NCBI RefSeq assembly: GCF_012767755.2
Contig: NZ_AP023189.1
Span: forward strand, 4,590,001 to 4,654,000
Direction: 5' to 3'
DNA from: Pseudomonas tohonis
Lineage (GTDB): Bacteria; Pseudomonadota; Gammaproteobacteria; Pseudomonadales; Pseudomonadaceae
DNA length: 64,000 nt
Shown here in pieces: positions 34,838 to 46,763 of the stretch; position 1 is the stretch's first letter; every line of letters starts with the position of its first letter. The translations under genes were made by a program, and so were the position numbers. The notes beneath the pieces were generated by a model that saw nothing but the letters and a program-made list of their open reading frames with translations, did no database searches and was not told the DNA's origin.

Positions 34838-35926
34838 TCAGGCCAGCAGCGCCACCGACTTGATCTGCGCCCACAGCTGCTGCCCCGGGTGCAGCCCGAG
34901 CTGGTCCCGCGAATAACGGGTGATGCGCGCCAGCAGCGGGTTGCCGTCCACCTCCAGGCGCACCAGCACGTGGGCGGCGTTGTCCGCCGGGATCTCGGCG
35001 CACACCGTCGCCGGCAACAGGTTGAGGATGCTGCTGTCCGCCTGGCGTTGCAGGCCCAGGCTGACGTCGCGGGCCTGCACCTTGAAGCGCACCCGCCGCC
35101 CGGCCTCCGCCGGGGCGTGGGCCACGCGCATGCTCAGCCCGCTGCCCGGCAGCCCGAGGGTGAGCAACTGGTACTCGGCGTCATGCCCGATCACCCGTCC
35201 CTCGATCACCACCCCCGCGTCATCGCCCAGCGCCGTGGGCAGGTCCAGCCGCGCCAGGGTCTCGCCCAGCGGCCCGCTGCCCAGCACGCGGCCCTCGTCC
35301 ATCAGCACCAGGTGATCGGCCAGCCGCGCCACCTCCTCCGGGGAATGGCTGACATAGAGCACCGGGATATCCAGCTCGTCGTGCAGGCGTTCCAGGTAGG
35401 GCAGGATCTCCGCCTTGCGCTTGCCGTCCAGGGCCGCCAGCGGCTCGTCCATCAACAGCAGGCGCGGGCTGGTCAGCAGCGCCCGGGCCATGCCCACGCG
35501 CTGCCGCTCGCCACCGGACAGGCGCGCCGGCATGCGCTCCAGCAGGTGGCCGATGCCCAGCAGCTCCACCGCCTGCGCGAACTTCACGCGGCGCTCGGTG
35601 GCCGGGATGCGCTTCTCGCCGTACTCCAGGTTGCGCCGCACCGACAGGTGCTCGAACAGGCTCGCCTCCTGGAACACATAGCCCAGGGCACGCTTGTGGG
35701 TGGGCACGAAGAGGCCGCGCTCGCTGTCCTGCCAGGTCTGGCCATTGACCTCCAGGCGGCCACGGGCGCTGCGCTCGAGGCCGGCGATGCAGCGCAGCAG
35801 GCTGGTCTTGCCCGAGCCGGAATGGCCGAACAGCGCCGTCACGCCGCGCCCGGGCAGGGCGAGGTCGACATCCAGCTCGAAGCCGGGCCAGGCCAGGTAC
35901 AGGCGCGCACGTATGTCGTCACTCAT
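34838..35926 (-). CDS. modC: Molybdate ABC transporter ATPase ModC
   Basis: 362 residues. Walker [13 protein letters not shown] signature [10 protein letters not shown], Walker [13 protein letters not shown] and the switch His in [10 protein letters not shown]. The C-terminal third is a TOBE/MOP molybdate-binding domain. Start ATG at 35926, 17 bp after modB. The same frame is open upstream to 36523 but that part is antisense shadow over modB. Confidence 0.95.
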   Translation of the reverse strand: MSDDIRARLYLAWPGFELDVDLALPGRGVTALFGHSGSGKTSLLRCIAGLERSARGRLEVNGQTWQDSERGLFVPTHKRALGYVFQEASLFEHLSVRRNLEYGEKRIPATERRVKFAQAVELLGIGHLLERMPARLSGGERQRVGMARALLTSPRLLLMDEPLAALDGKRKAEILPYLERLHDELDIPVLYVSHSPEEVARLADHLVLMDEGRVLGSGPLGETLARLDLPTALGDDAGVVIEGRVIGHDAEYQLLTLGLPGSGLSMRVAHAPAEAGRRVRFKVQARDVSLGLQRQADSSILNLLPATVCAEIPADNAAHVLVRLEVDGNPLLARITRYSRDQLGLHPGQQLWAQIKSVALLA

Positions 35927-35943
35927 GCCGCGGGTCCTCGGGG

Positions 35944-36624
35944 TCAGGTCCAGCCCGGCTTCATGCGCCGGCTGGAATACAGGGCCAGCAGTATGAGGAA
36001 GGAGAACACCACCATGCCACCGGCCAGCCAGTGGGCCTGGGCGTACTCCATGGCCTCGACGTGATCGAAGATCTGCACCGAGACCACCCGGGTCTTCTCC
36101 GGGATGTTGCCGCCAATCATCAGCACCACGCCGAACTCCCCCACCGTGTGGGCGAAACCGAGGATGGAAGCGGTGACGAAGCCCGGCCGGGCCAGCGGCA
36201 GCACCACGGTGACGAAGCTGTCCCAGGGGCTGGCGCGCAAGGTGGCTGCGACCTCCAGCGGGCGCGGCCCCATGGCCTCGAAGGCGTTCTGCAGGGGCTG
36301 CACCACGAAGGGCAGCGAATAGAAGACCGACCCCACCACCAGCCCGGCGAAGGTGAAGGGCAAGGTGCCCAGGCCGATGGACTGGGTGAACTGGCCGATG
36401 AAACCGTTGGGCCCCATGCTCACCAGCAGGTAGAACCCGATCACCGTGGGCGGCAGCACCAGCGGCAGCGCCACCACCGCCCCCACGGGCCCCTTCAGCC
36501 AGGACCCGGTGCGGGCCAGCCACCAGGCGATGGGCGTCCCCACCAGCAGCAACAGGGCCGTGGTCAGGCTCGCCAGTTCCAGGGTCAGCCGGATCGCCGC
36601 CCAGTCGTCACCGCTCAGTGGCAT
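35944..36624 (-). CDS. modB: Molybdate ABC transporter permease ModB
   Basis: 226 residues with about five membrane helices and the permease EAA loop ([24 protein letters not shown] region). Inner membrane channel working with ModA and ModC. 20 bp after modA. Confidence 0.95.
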   Translation of the reverse strand: MPLSGDDWAAIRLTLELASLTTALLLLVGTPIAWWLARTGSWLKGPVGAVVALPLVLPPTVIGFYLLVSMGPNGFIGQFTQSIGLGTLPFTFAGLVVGSVFYSLPFVVQPLQNAFEAMGPRPLEVAATLRASPWDSFVTVVLPLARPGFVTASILGFAHTVGEFGVVLMIGGNIPEKTRVVSVQIFDHVEAMEYAQAHWLAGGMVVFSFLILLALYSSRRMKPGWT

Positions 36625-36644
36625 CGCACCGCTTCCTCAGTCAG

Positions 36645-37486
<842 letters not shown>

Positions 37487-37857
37487 TGAAAATTTTCTTC
37501 GGCGATCGTCACAGGCCTGCAATACAGGCCGGCGAAACTGGCTGCGGCTGAGGGACCAGCCCCCATCTGATGCCGCTGGCGGCTCACTTGGCCACGACGG
37601 AAAAGTCCGGCGCTCCCGCCGCGCCGATATCGCCTCCGCCTCCCCCGCTGCGGAAACCTCATGGCCGCCTCCTGCGGCCATTTTCGTCCCCGCCTCCCGC
37701 CCCCGTTCATCCGGCGGCACGCCCCATTCCTGACCGGGTTCTCAAGTTCGCCCGAGGACCGCAGACGGCGCTTTGCCATCATGCTAAAAGGCGCCCGCCA
37801 ACCCAGGGCCCCAGGCCTGACTACACTTCCCGGGCGCCTGCCTGAAACCGAGCCACC
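37487..37857. other. Intergenic between modA and a solute-binding gene
   Basis: About 370 bp; apart from the ModE region at its left edge no gene, RNA or clear promoter was recognised. Confidence 0.4.
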
Positions 37858-38652
37858 ATGTCGCCGATCCCGTTCATCGCCTGTGCCCTCACCTGCCTCC
37901 TCACCTTCCAGGTCCAGGCGGCCGAGCCCGGGAAGCTGGTGTTCTGCTACGAGGACCAGGATTCCTGGCCCTGGGTGATGCTCGACGACAAGGGCCTCAA
38001 CCAGGTGCTGTTCGATCGTGTGCAACAGGCGCTGAAGCTGAAGATCGAACGCCAGCCGATGCCCTGGAAGCGCTGCCTCGATGGCCTCGCCCGGGGCCAG
38101 TACGATGGCGCCTTCGCCGCCGCGTTCAAGACCGAGCGCCAGGTCATGGGCCACTACCCGTACCGCGCCGACGGCTCGCTGGACACGGGCAAGCGCCTGC
38201 ACAGCGCCTCCTACTCGCTCTACCGCCTGCGGGGCAGCCAGGCCGACTGGGACGGCAAGGCCTTCAGCGGCATCCGTGGCCGCGTCGCCTCGCTCAGCGG
38301 GTTTTCCATCATCGATTTCCTCAAGGCCCACGGCCTGGAAGTCGAGGAAACCAGCCGCGACCCGCTGGCCCTGCTGCGCATGCTCCATGGCCACCGTTTC
38401 GAGACCGCCGCCATGCAGACCCTGCGCGCCGACCAGCTCCTGGCCAGCCATCCGGACATCGGCCAGGACATCGAGAAGCGCCCGGTGCCGCTGGAGCAGA
38501 AGGACTATTACCTGATGCTGTCGAACCGCCTGGTGGACGAGCGGCCCGCCCTCGCCCAGGCCCTCTGGGACGAGATCGCCCGCCAGCGCGAATCCGCCGA
38601 CTACCGGGCCCGGCTCAGGCAGGTGCTGGCCGACACCCCGCACGGCAACTGA
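37858..38652 (+). CDS. Periplasmic solute-binding protein (SBP_bac_3 type)
   Basis: 264 residues. Signal peptide ending near FQVQA-A. The mature protein follows the family-3 pattern: KLVFCYEDQDSWPWVMLDDK, the PWKRCLDGLARGQYDGAFAA block, then a second lobe. No permease or ATPase gene is adjacent, so it may be an orphan sensor-like binding protein. Convergent with ercS. Confidence 0.8.
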   Translation: MSPIPFIACALTCLLTFQVQAAEPGKLVFCYEDQDSWPWVMLDDKGLNQVLFDRVQQALKLKIERQPMPWKRCLDGLARGQYDGAFAAAFKTERQVMGHYPYRADGSLDTGKRLHSASYSLYRLRGSQADWDGKAFSGIRGRVASLSGFSIIDFLKAHGLEVEETSRDPLALLRMLHGHRFETAAMQTLRADQLLASHPDIGQDIEKRPVPLEQKDYYLMLSNRLVDERPALAQALWDEIARQRESADYRARLRQVLADTPHGN

Positions 38653-38673
38653 CCGGCCGGGGCCCGCCCGGGA

Positions 38674-40353
38674 TCAGAGCAGCAACTGGCTCAGCACCGC
38701 GCGCAGCTTGCCGGGCTTGACCGGCTTGTTCAGCAGCGGCGCGCCCAGGGCCTGGAGGTTGCGCCGGCACTCGTCGCTGCGGTCGGCGGTGATCATCACC
38801 GCCGGGATCGCCCGGCCGAACTGCCCGCGCAGCACCTGCACCACCTCGCAACCGGTCACGCCGTGATCGAGGTGGTAGTCCGCCAGGATCGCCTCCGGCG
38901 CGACGCCAGCGAGGTTGCCCAGGGCGCTCTCCAGGTCGGGCGCGGTCACCACCTCGCAGCCCCACTGCCCCAGGAGCGCGGCCATGCTGTGGAGGATGCT
39001 CGCCTCGTTATCCAGCACCAGCAGGCGCCGGCCCGGCAGCGGGTCGCCGGTGACCGGGCGCGGCGGCCGCTCCTCGCGGCGTGCGGGCAGCACCTCCGCC
39101 AGCGGCACCTCGATGGAAAACACCGAACCGCGCCCCGGTTGCGAGCGCACGCCGATGGGGCAGCCGAGGATGCCGGCGATGCGGTCGACGATGGCCAGCC
39201 CCAGGCCCACGCCCTTGCGCTCGGCCGCACGGCCCCGGTCCAGCTGGTTGAACTCGAGGAAGATCGCCTGCAGCTGGTCCGCCGGAATGCCCCGCCCGCT
39301 GTCCCACACCTCAAGCCGCACCTTGTCGCCCTGGCGCCGGCAGCCGAGCAGCACGCGGCCACGCTCGGTGTAGCGGCAGGCGTTGCTGAGGAAGTTGCGC
39401 AGGATGCGCGTCAGCAGGCGGATATCGGTGCTCACCGCGAGCCCCCTGGGAATGCGCACGCGCAGTTGCAGCCCGGCGGACTGGGCGACGCTCTGGAACT
39501 CCGAAGCCAGCGGCGCCAGCAGCTCGTCCAGGCGATAGGCGTCGATGTCCGGACGGATCGCGCTCTGGTCCAGCTTGGAGATTTCCAACAGGTCGGTGAG
39601 CAGGTCCTCGGCGCCTTCCAGGGCCAGGTGGGTGCGCTCCACCAGCAGTTGCTCGGCCCCCGGCAGATGGCGCTCGCGCAGGGTCGAGACCAGCAGCCGC
39701 GCCGCGTTCAGCGGTTGCAGCAGGTCGTGGCTGGCGGCGGCCAGGTACTTGTCCTTGCTCTGGTTGGCGGCCTCGGCGGCGTCGCGCGCCTCGCGCAGCT
39801 GGCCATTGAGGGTCTGCAGCTCCAGGGTGCGCGCCGCCACCCGCTGCTCCAGCTCGTCGTTCAAGGTCTGCAGGCGCTGCTGGGCGAGGATGCGTTCGGT
39901 GATGTCGGCGACGAAGCCTTCGAACAGCCCCTCCTCGTCCGGCTTCAGCAGCAGGTTCATCAGCACGTCGACATGGCTGCCGTCCTGGCGACGCAGGCGC
40001 GTCTCGTAGCCGAACAGCCCCTGCTGGCGCTGCAGCTCGGCGCGGATGTGCGCCAGCTCCACCTCGCCACCGACGAACAGGTGGCTGGCGAGATCGGTCA
40101 GCGCCCACAACAACTGCTCCGGCGAGTCGTAGCCGAGCATCCGCGCCAGGGCCGGGTTGGCCGCACGCAGGCCCTCCTGCAGGCTGGCCTGGAAGATGCC
40201 GTGCACCGCGTGCTCGAACAGCCACTTGTAGCGGTTGCGCTCGGTCTCCAGCTCCTCGAGCCGGCTCAGCAGCTCGGGATAGTGACTCTTGCGCGCCGAA
40301 TGGCTGCCCAGCCCGAGCAGCGCCTGGCGCTGCTCCTCAGAGGGCCTCGGCAT
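38674..40353 (-). CDS. ercS: Hybrid sensor kinase ErcS-like (PAS-HisKA-HATPase-REC)
   Basis: 559 residues from the ATG at 40353 (MPRPSEEQ), overlapping ercA by 17 bp. Order: a PAS domain (about 45-155, WLFEHAVHGIFQASLQEG), coiled coil, HisKA with SHDLLQPLNAARLL, HATPase with NACRYTERG and GVGLGLAIV, and a C-terminal receiver with ILADYHLDHG (phospho-Asp) and NKPVKPGKLR. No membrane helix, so it senses in the cytoplasm. Position directly after ercA matches P. aeruginosa, where ErcS takes part in control of ethanol oxidation. Confidence 0.85.
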   Translation of the reverse strand: MPRPSEEQRQALLGLGSHSARKSHYPELLSRLEELETERNRYKWLFEHAVHGIFQASLQEGLRAANPALARMLGYDSPEQLLWALTDLASHLFVGGEVELAHIRAELQRQQGLFGYETRLRRQDGSHVDVLMNLLLKPDEEGLFEGFVADITERILAQQRLQTLNDELEQRVAARTLELQTLNGQLREARDAAEAANQSKDKYLAAASHDLLQPLNAARLLVSTLRERHLPGAEQLLVERTHLALEGAEDLLTDLLEISKLDQSAIRPDIDAYRLDELLAPLASEFQSVAQSAGLQLRVRIPRGLAVSTDIRLLTRILRNFLSNACRYTERGRVLLGCRRQGDKVRLEVWDSGRGIPADQLQAIFLEFNQLDRGRAAERKGVGLGLAIVDRIAGILGCPIGVRSQPGRGSVFSIEVPLAEVLPARREERPPRPVTGDPLPGRRLLVLDNEASILHSMAALLGQWGCEVVTAPDLESALGNLAGVAPEAILADYHLDHGVTGCEVVQVLRGQFGRAIPAVMITADRSDECRRNLQALGAPLLNKPVKPGKLRAVLSQLLL

Positions 40354-41500
40354 ACACCACCTCGACATCCCGCTGGCTGGACTCGCGCGGGTTGGTGAGG
40401 ATGCAGGGGTCCTCCATCGCGTGACGCGACAGGAAGGGGATGTCGGAGGTGGAAACGCCGTGCAGCTTCAGCGTCTCGTGGAAGCCCACCGACTGCTTGA
40501 AGGCGATCAGGTGCTCCACCAGGCGCTGGCGGATCTGGTTGTGGTTGAGCCCGCGCCCGTCGATGCCCAGGGTCTCGGCCACCACGCGGAAACGCTCCGG
40601 CGCGGCGCTGTAGTTGAAGGCCACCACATGCTCCACCAGCGCCGCGTTGCACATGCCGTGGGGCAGGTCGAGGAAACCGCCGAGGCTGTGGGACATGGCG
40701 TGCACCGCGCCGAGGATGGCGTTGGAGAAGGCCAGCCCCGCCTGCATGCTGCCGAGCATGATCTTCTCGCGCAGGGCGATGTCGTCGGGCGTTGCGATCA
40801 TCTGCACCAGGTTGCCGTTGATCAGGCGCATGGCCTCCAGCGCGTGGGTGTCGGTGAGCGGCCCGCTGCCGGTGGACACGAACGCCTCGATGGCGTGCAC
40901 CAGCGCATCGATGCCGGTACAGGCAGAGAGGAAGGGGTCCATGCTCAGCGTGGTTTCCGGGTCGATCAGCGACACGTCCGGTACCACCGCCTTGCTGACG
41001 ATGGAGAACTTCATCCGCTCGGCCTGGTTGGAGATGATCACGAACTGCGACACGTCCGCCGAGGTGCCGGCGGTGGTGGGGATGAGGATCAGCGGCGGGC
41101 TCGGCACGCGGATGGTGTCCACCCCCTCGAACTCGAGGATGCAGCGGTTGTGGGCGACCATGATGCCGATGCCCTTGGCGCAATCCATCGGGCTGCCGCC
41201 GCCCACGGCGACTATCACGTTGCAGCCCTCGCTGCGGTAGAAGTCCGCCCCCAGCCGCACCTCCTCCACGCGCGGGTTGGGCGAGACCTGGGTGAACAGG
41301 CAGTAGTCGATGCCCTGGGCCTGCAGGCTGGCCTCCACATCGGCGACCCAGCCGGCGGCGAGCACACCGGGGTCGGACACCACCAGCACCTTGCGCGCAC
41401 CGAAAGTGCTCGCGTAGTTGCCGACGTTATGCCGGCAGCCGGCGCCGAAGATGATTTCGGGGGACACGAATTTACGCAGTTGGCTGATGTCGTGGCGCAT
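40337..41500 (-). CDS. ercA: Iron-containing alcohol dehydrogenase ErcA
   Basis: 387 residues, group III (Fe-type) dehydrogenase. NAD site in VAVGGGSPMDCAKG; metal ligands in the DALVHAIEAFVS and NAILGAVHAMSHSLGGFLDL-H segments. In P. aeruginosa ErcA has a regulatory part in ethanol oxidation. Downstream of pqqH, overlapping ercS. Confidence 0.9.
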   Translation of the reverse strand: MRHDISQLRKFVSPEIIFGAGCRHNVGNYASTFGARKVLVVSDPGVLAAGWVADVEASLQAQGIDYCLFTQVSPNPRVEEVRLGADFYRSEGCNVIVAVGGGSPMDCAKGIGIMVAHNRCILEFEGVDTIRVPSPPLILIPTTAGTSADVSQFVIISNQAERMKFSIVSKAVVPDVSLIDPETTLSMDPFLSACTGIDALVHAIEAFVSTGSGPLTDTHALEAMRLINGNLVQMIATPDDIALREKIMLGSMQAGLAFSNAILGAVHAMSHSLGGFLDLPHGMCNAALVEHVVAFNYSAAPERFRVVAETLGIDGRGLNHNQIRQRLVEHLIAFKQSVGFHETLKLHGVSTSDIPFLSRHAMEDPCILTNPRESSQRDVEVVYAEAL

Positions 41501-41640
41501 GATCCGCCTGATCGTTCTTGTTATGGGATGGGAAGCAGACTACTGGAATCAGGGACGTTTTCAATCCGACCAATGGGTGCCAGCCGATTGCGAGTCGCCC
41601 GCTTCAGTGCTTGTGAGCATCCCACCCCATCGCCATGCGA

Positions 41641-43503
41641 TCAGAGCAACCTCCGGTAGAACCCGTACTCCGTCTCCAGCGCATGGGCGAGGTTGGCGGC
41701 CTGGCGGAAGCCGTGGCCTTCGTCGGGATAGAGGTGCACCTCCACCTCGCGGCCCAACTGGCGCAGGGCGTCGACCATGGCGTGGGTCTGCGCGGGGACG
41801 ACCACGGCGTCGCGGCCACCCTGGAAGAAGATCAGCGGCGCCTCGATGTCCGCCAGGCGCTGCAACGGGGTGCGCTGGCGGTAGCGGTCGGCGTCGAGGT
41901 CGGGGTCGCCGATCAGCCAGTCGAGGTAGTCGGCCTCGAACTTGTGGGTGACCCGGCGCAGCGCCAGCGGGTCGCTGACGCCGTAGAGGCTGGCGCCGCC
42001 GCGGAAGGTGCGGCCCTCGGCCAGGGCCAGCAAGGCGCTGTAGCCACCGGCGCTGCCGCCACGGATAAAGGCCCGCTCGCCGTCGATGCGCCCGGCAGCG
42101 GCCAGGTGGGCGACCGCCGCGCAGGCGTCCTCCACCTCGATGCACCCCCACTCCCCGCGCAGGCGCTGGCGGTAGGCGCGGCCGTAGCCGCTGCTGCCCC
42201 GGTAATTGAGGTCGAGCACGGCGAAACCGCGCTGGGTCCAGAACGGGATGCGCGGGTCGAACTGCGGGTAACAGGCGGAGGTCGGCCCGCCATGCATGAA
42301 CACCAGCAGCGGTGGGCGCCCATCCACCGGCCCCTGCACCTGGGCATTGCGCGGCGGGTAGAAGAAGCCGTGGGCGCGCTCGCCCTGGCCGGTGTCGAAA
42401 TCCACGGGCTCCGGGCGTGACAGCTGGGCGTCGGGCAGCGGTTGCTCGCCACCGGCCAGCACCACGACGCGGCCCTCGCTGCGGTCGATGGCGATCACCG
42501 CCGGCAGCCGGTCCGGTGCCGAGGCGATGGCATAGAAGTACAACGCATCGAATGCCAGGGCACGGAAGCGGCTGAAGGCCTGCGCCAGGCGTCGCTCACC
42601 CGCCCCGCCCTGCTCCACCAGCCCGCCGAAGCCCTGCTCGAAACGGCTCGCCAGCAGCCCATCCGCCTCCAGCGGTAGCCAGGTGCAGGCACCCAGTTGC
42701 CAGGGCGCGGCGGCGTGATCGGCCTCCACGCTGCCCGATACCGGGCGCCAGCCAGCAGCGGATTCCTCCCAGGGCTGCCACCAACCGTGGCGGTCGCTCA
42801 GGCACAGCAGGCGGCCATCGGCGCTGAAGCGTGGCTGTTGCAGGGACTCCTCGCCCTCGTGGCCCGCCACCTGCCGTGGGTCCTGCCAGGCGCCGTCGTC
42901 TTCACGCCGGGCCACGCACAGGCGGGTCGCGGTCCAGGGCTGCTCGGGGCGGTTCCATTCGATCCAGGCCAGGCGGCGACCGGAAGCGTCCAGGGTCGGC
43001 GAGGCATAGAAGTCAGCGCCCTCGGCCACCACCCTGCGCGTGCCGTCGCCCAGGGCGACGCTCACCAGGCGATTGCGCACGGCATCACCGCCATGGCACT
43101 CCTCCACCGCCAGCAGCGCCTGGCCACGCGCATCGAACTGCAGGTCGCCGTAGCGGCTGCCAAGGCGTCGGGTCAGGGGTCGGGGTTCGCCGTCCACGCT
43201 CTGCAGATAGAGCTGCTGGTCCGCCTCGTTGACGAAGGCCACGCCCTCGGTGGTCGCACAGAAGGCACCGCCACCGTACTCGTGCACCCGGCTGCGCAGG
43301 GAAACGCCCACCGGCGTCAGGCAGCGCGCCTGGCCATCGCGCCACAACCAGAGCGTGGTGCGCGCGTCCTGCGGGTCGAAAAGGGTCCATAACAGGCCGT
43401 GCGCGCAGCGCTTCAGCTCGGCGAAGTCACGGCTGGCGCCTGCCGCGTCGAGCGCGCTGAAGGTGCTGGGCCAGGTGCCGTAGGGGAAGGTGGCGTGGGG
43501 CAT
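41641..43503 (-). CDS. pqqH: S9-family peptidase PqqH of the PQQ cluster
   Basis: 620 residues, prolyl-oligopeptidase type: an N-terminal beta-propeller followed by an alpha/beta-hydrolase domain with nucleophile Ser in RGGSAGGYSALL, Asp in GRDAVVVPAQTH and His in DEGHGF. The ATG at 43503 is chosen; the same frame stays open to 43602 but would run through an intergenic repeat. It lies between pqqE and ercA as in P. aeruginosa. A role in trimming the PQQ precursor is suggested by context. Confidence 0.88.
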   Translation of the reverse strand: MPHATFPYGTWPSTFSALDAAGASRDFAELKRCAHGLLWTLFDPQDARTTLWLWRDGQARCLTPVGVSLRSRVHEYGGGAFCATTEGVAFVNEADQQLYLQSVDGEPRPLTRRLGSRYGDLQFDARGQALLAVEECHGGDAVRNRLVSVALGDGTRRVVAEGADFYASPTLDASGRRLAWIEWNRPEQPWTATRLCVARREDDGAWQDPRQVAGHEGEESLQQPRFSADGRLLCLSDRHGWWQPWEESAAGWRPVSGSVEADHAAAPWQLGACTWLPLEADGLLASRFEQGFGGLVEQGGAGERRLAQAFSRFRALAFDALYFYAIASAPDRLPAVIAIDRSEGRVVVLAGGEQPLPDAQLSRPEPVDFDTGQGERAHGFFYPPRNAQVQGPVDGRPPLLVFMHGGPTSACYPQFDPRIPFWTQRGFAVLDLNYRGSSGYGRAYRQRLRGEWGCIEVEDACAAVAHLAAAGRIDGERAFIRGGSAGGYSALLALAEGRTFRGGASLYGVSDPLALRRVTHKFEADYLDWLIGDPDLDADRYRQRTPLQRLADIEAPLIFFQGGRDAVVVPAQTHAMVDALRQLGREVEVHLYPDEGHGFRQAANLAHALETEYGFYRRLL

Positions 43504-43529
43504 GGCGATTTCCAGACAGGTCCTCTTGG

Positions 43530-43557
43530 GTGGGCCCCCGCGTTCGCGAGGGTGACG
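43530..43557. repeat. Intergenic palindromic repeat between pqqE and pqqH
   Basis: Contains CCCCGCGTTCGCGAGGGTGA, the same unit as at 34628-34729. It splits the pqq genes from pqqH and could affect read-through. Confidence 0.7.
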
Positions 43558-43612
43558 GTGCAAGGCGCAACCCCGCAGTGCTCCGGCGAACCCGGGCCTC
43601 ACTGAACAGCCC

Positions 43613-44776
43613 TTACGCCTTGGCGATCAGCTGCGCATTGCCCGGGTTGCGGAATACCAGCTCACCCACGCCCCGTGGCGCCTCCTCGGCCTGGCGGCGG
43701 GCGTCGAGGATGATGCCGTGGTGCGCCGACTTGCTGCACACCGGGTCGGCGTTGGCGGCATCCCCGGTGAGCATGAAGGCCTGGCAGCGGCAGCCGCCGA
43801 AGTCGCGGTCCTTCTCGTCGCAGGAGCGGCACGGCTCGGGCATCCAGGCATCGCCCCGGAAGCGGTTGAAGCCGAAGGAGTCCTGCCAGATGTGGCGGAT
43901 GCTGTGCTCGCGCACGTTGGGGAACTGCACCGGCAGCTGCCGCGCGCTGTGGCAGGGCAGCGCGGTGCCGTCCGGGGTGATGTCGAGGAACAGGTTGCCC
44001 CAGCCGTTCATGCAGGCCTTGGGGCGCTCCTCGTAGTAGTCCGGGGTGACGAAGATCAGCTTGCAGGGGTGGTTCTCGGCCGCCAGCTTCTCGCGGTAGG
44101 CATTGGTGATGGCCTCGGCGCGTTCCAGTTGTTCGCGGGTCGGCAGCAGGCCGGCACGGTTCAGCTCGGCCCAGCCGTAGAACTGGCAGGTGGCGAGCTC
44201 GACGAAGTCCGCTTCCAGCTCCAGGCACAGGTCGATGATGCGTTCGATGTTGTCGATGTTGTGCCGGTGGGTGACGAAGTTGAGCACCATCGGGTAGCCC
44301 GCCGCCTTCACCGCCCGGGCCATGGCCAGCTTCTGGGCGAAGGCCTTGCGCGAGCCGGCCAGCAGGTTGTTCACCTCCTCGTCGGCGGCCTGGAAACTGA
44401 TCTGGATATGATCCAGCCCCGCCTCGGCGAACTCGGCGATGCGCGCCTCGGTGAGGCCGATGCCGGAGGTGATCAGGTTGGTGTAGTAGCCCATGCCGCG
44501 TGCCGCGCGGATCAGCTCGGCCAGGTCCTGGCGCACCAGCGGCTCGCCGCCGGAGAAGCCCAGCTGCGCCGCGCCCAGCTCACGGGCCTGGCGGAACACC
44601 TCGATCCACTCGGCGGTGGACAGCTCCGCGCCCTGGCGGTCGAAATCCAGGGGGTTGGAGCAGTACGGGCACTGCAACGGGCAGCGGTACGTCAGCTCGG
44701 CCAGCAACCACAACGGCGGGCCGGGCTGGCTGGCCGTGCGGGGCGGTTCAACGCAGCTCGATCCAGAACTGTGCAC
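43613..44776 (-). CDS. pqqE: Radical-SAM enzyme PqqE
   Basis: 387 residues; forms the Glu-Tyr carbon-carbon bond in PqqA. The CX3CX2C cluster motif is [11 protein letters not shown]; the C-terminal SPASM-type cysteines lie in [11 protein letters not shown] and [20 protein letters not shown]. The start is taken as the GTG at 44776, with GGAGG 6 bases upstream, giving a 29-bp overlap with pqqD and a short non-conserved leader before [14 protein letters not shown]. Confidence 0.93.
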   Translation of the reverse strand: MHSSGSSCVEPPRTASQPGPPLWLLAELTYRCPLQCPYCSNPLDFDRQGAELSTAEWIEVFRQARELGAAQLGFSGGEPLVRQDLAELIRAARGMGYYTNLITSGIGLTEARIAEFAEAGLDHIQISFQAADEEVNNLLAGSRKAFAQKLAMARAVKAAGYPMVLNFVTHRHNIDNIERIIDLCLELEADFVELATCQFYGWAELNRAGLLPTREQLERAEAITNAYREKLAAENHPCKLIFVTPDYYEERPKACMNGWGNLFLDITPDGTALPCHSARQLPVQFPNVREHSIRHIWQDSFGFNRFRGDAWMPEPCRSCDEKDRDFGGCRCQAFMLTGDAANADPVCSKSAHHGIILDARRQAEEAPRGVGELVFRNPGNAQLIAKA

Positions 44777-45026
44777 TGGCCACCTCCATGAACGCGAGGA
44801 TGTCCTCGTCCACCCCCGGCACATCGGGGAAGCGCCCGGTGAGGTCGTCGATGATGGCCGCGACGCTGCGCTGGCCGTCGATCAGCTTGAGGATTTCGCT
44901 GGCGCTCTCGTTGAGCTTGATCATGCCTTCCGGGTAGAGCAGCACGTGGCAGCCCTGGGCCGGCTCGAACTGGAAACGGAAGCCCCGGCGCAGTTGCGGG
45001 GTCTTCGATTGCAGCACCTCGCTCAT
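44748..45026 (-). CDS. pqqD: PQQ peptide chaperone PqqD
   Basis: 92 residues; binds PqqA and delivers it to PqqE. Seen: [43 protein letters not shown] at 45026 overlaps the pqqC stop (ATGA). Confidence 0.93.
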   Translation of the reverse strand: MSEVLQSKTPQLRRGFRFQFEPAQGCHVLLYPEGMIKLNESASEILKLIDGQRSVAAIIDDLTGRFPDVPGVDEDILAFMEVASAQFWIELR

Positions 45027-45775
45027 TGCCCCAGCCCCCTGTGCCAGACCCGCTCGCGGGTCACCGTGTGGTACGGCGGGCGCTCCAGCTCGTAGGCCAT
45101 GCTCATGGCATCGAGCATGCTCCACAGCACATCGAGCTTGAACTGCAGGATCTCCAGCATGCGCTGTTGGGCCTCGACCGTGCGGTAGTGCGCGAGGGTG
45201 ATGCGCAGGCCATGCTCCACATCGCGCCGGGCCTGGGACAGGCGCGAGCGGAAGTAGTCGTAGCCGGCCGGATCGATCCAGGGGTAGTGGGTGGGCCAGG
45301 CGTCGAGGCGCGACTGGTGGATCTGCGGCGCGAAGAGTTCGGTCAGCGAGCTGCTCGCCGCCTCCTGCCAGCTGGCGCGGCGGGCGAAGTTGACGTAGGC
45401 GTCCACGGCGAAGCGCACGCCCGGCAGCACCAGTTCCTGGGACAGCACCTGCTCACGGTCCAGCCCCACTGCCTCGGCGAGCCGCAGCCAGGCCTCGATC
45501 CCACCCGCCTCGCCCGGCGCGCCGTCGTGGTCCTGGATGCGCTGGATCCACTCGCGGCGGGTGTCGCGGTCCGGGCAGTTGGCGAGAATCGCCGCATCCT
45601 TCAGCGGGATGCACACCTGGTAGTAGAAGCGGTTGGCCACCCAGCCCTGGATCTGCTCGCGGCTGGCGCGGCCCTGGTACATCGCCACATGGAAGGGATG
45701 GTGGATGTGGTAGTAGGCGCCCTTGGCGCGCAGCGCCTGTTCGAATTGCTCGGGACTCATGGCGGTCTGTTGCAT
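45023..45775 (-). CDS. pqqC: PQQ synthase PqqC
   Basis: 250 residues; cofactor-free oxidase catalysing ring closure and eight-electron oxidation to PQQ. Seen: [59 protein letters not shown]. Start ATG at 45775 (an alternative is 45760). Confidence 0.95.
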   Translation of the reverse strand: MQQTAMSPEQFEQALRAKGAYYHIHHPFHVAMYQGRASREQIQGWVANRFYYQVCIPLKDAAILANCPDRDTRREWIQRIQDHDGAPGEAGGIEAWLRLAEAVGLDREQVLSQELVLPGVRFAVDAYVNFARRASWQEAASSSLTELFAPQIHQSRLDAWPTHYPWIDPAGYDYFRSRLSQARRDVEHGLRITLAHYRTVEAQQRMLEILQFKLDVLWSMLDAMSMAYELERPPYHTVTRERVWHRGLGQ

Positions 45776-45804
45776 GGACAGCTCCTCGTTGTTCGGGCCG
45801 GCGC

Positions 45805-46719
45805 TCAGAGGCGGATGGCCATGCCATCGCGGGCCACTTCGATGCCGCGCGCGTCCAGTTCGGCGCGCTCGGCGGAATCGGCATCGAGGATGGGGTTGGT
45901 GTTGTTGATGTGGATGAGCACCCGGCGCTTGTCCGGCAGGCCGTCGAGCACCTCCAGCATGCCGCCTGGGCCGCTCTGCGGCAGGTGGCCCATCTCGCTG
46001 CCGAGCTTGTCGCCCACCTCGCACACGCGCATCTCGTCGTCACGCCACAGGGTGCCGTCCACCAGCAGGCAATCGGCGCGGCGCATCCAGCCCAGCAGCG
46101 CCTCGTCCACCTGCCCCAGGCCCGGCGCGTAGAACAGCGAGCCGCCGGTGCGCAGGTCCTCGACGAACAGGCCGATGTTGTCGCCCGGGTGCGGGTTGCC
46201 CCGGTGCGGCGAGTAAGGCGGCGCGCTGCTGCGCAGGGCGATGGCGGTGAAGCGCAGCCCCGGGCAGGCGGGAATGGTGAAGGGCTCGCCGTCCAGGGCG
46301 ATGGGGTTCCAGACCAGGCCGCCGTTCCAGTGCTGCAGCATGGTGAACAGCGGGAAGCCGCTGGTCAGGTCCTGGTGGACCATCTCCGTGCACCACACGG
46401 GGTGCGGGCAGCCCTCCCGCAGGGTCAGCAGGCCCGTGACATGGTCGATCTGGCTGTCCATCAGCAGCACGGCGGCGATGGCCGTGTCGCGCAGGCGCCG
46501 GGCCGGCTGCAACGCCGGGAAGGCCTCGATCTGCGCGCGGATGTCGGGGGAGGCATTGCACAGCACCCAGTTCACCCCGTCATCGCTCAGGGCGATGGAG
46601 GACTGGGTACGCGCTTCGGCGTTCAGGGTGCCGGCGCGCAGGCCGGCGCAGTTGCGGCAGTTGCAGTTCCACTGCGGAAAGCCCCCGCCGGCGGCGGAGC
46701 CGAGAATCTGGATATGCAT
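45805..46719 (-). CDS. pqqB: PqqB, metallo-beta-lactamase-fold hydroxylase
   Basis: 304 residues. N-terminus [20 protein letters not shown] includes the structural-zinc cysteines. Further blocks: [18 protein letters not shown] and HINNTNPIL. PqqB is proposed to hydroxylate the tyrosine ring of the intermediate. 44 bp after pqqA. Confidence 0.95.
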   Translation of the reverse strand: MHIQILGSAAGGGFPQWNCNCRNCAGLRAGTLNAEARTQSSIALSDDGVNWVLCNASPDIRAQIEAFPALQPARRLRDTAIAAVLLMDSQIDHVTGLLTLREGCPHPVWCTEMVHQDLTSGFPLFTMLQHWNGGLVWNPIALDGEPFTIPACPGLRFTAIALRSSAPPYSPHRGNPHPGDNIGLFVEDLRTGGSLFYAPGLGQVDEALLGWMRRADCLLVDGTLWRDDEMRVCEVGDKLGSEMGHLPQSGPGGMLEVLDGLPDKRRVLIHINNTNPILDADSAERAELDARGIEVARDGMAIRL

Positions 46720-46763
46720 GGGAACCCCTGGCGGGAAGCCCCGGCGAACCGGGGCAAGGACGA

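Noticed and set aside
35927..36523. N-terminal extension of modC
   Set aside because: The frame stays open but overlaps modB, and the recognisable ModC starts at 35926.
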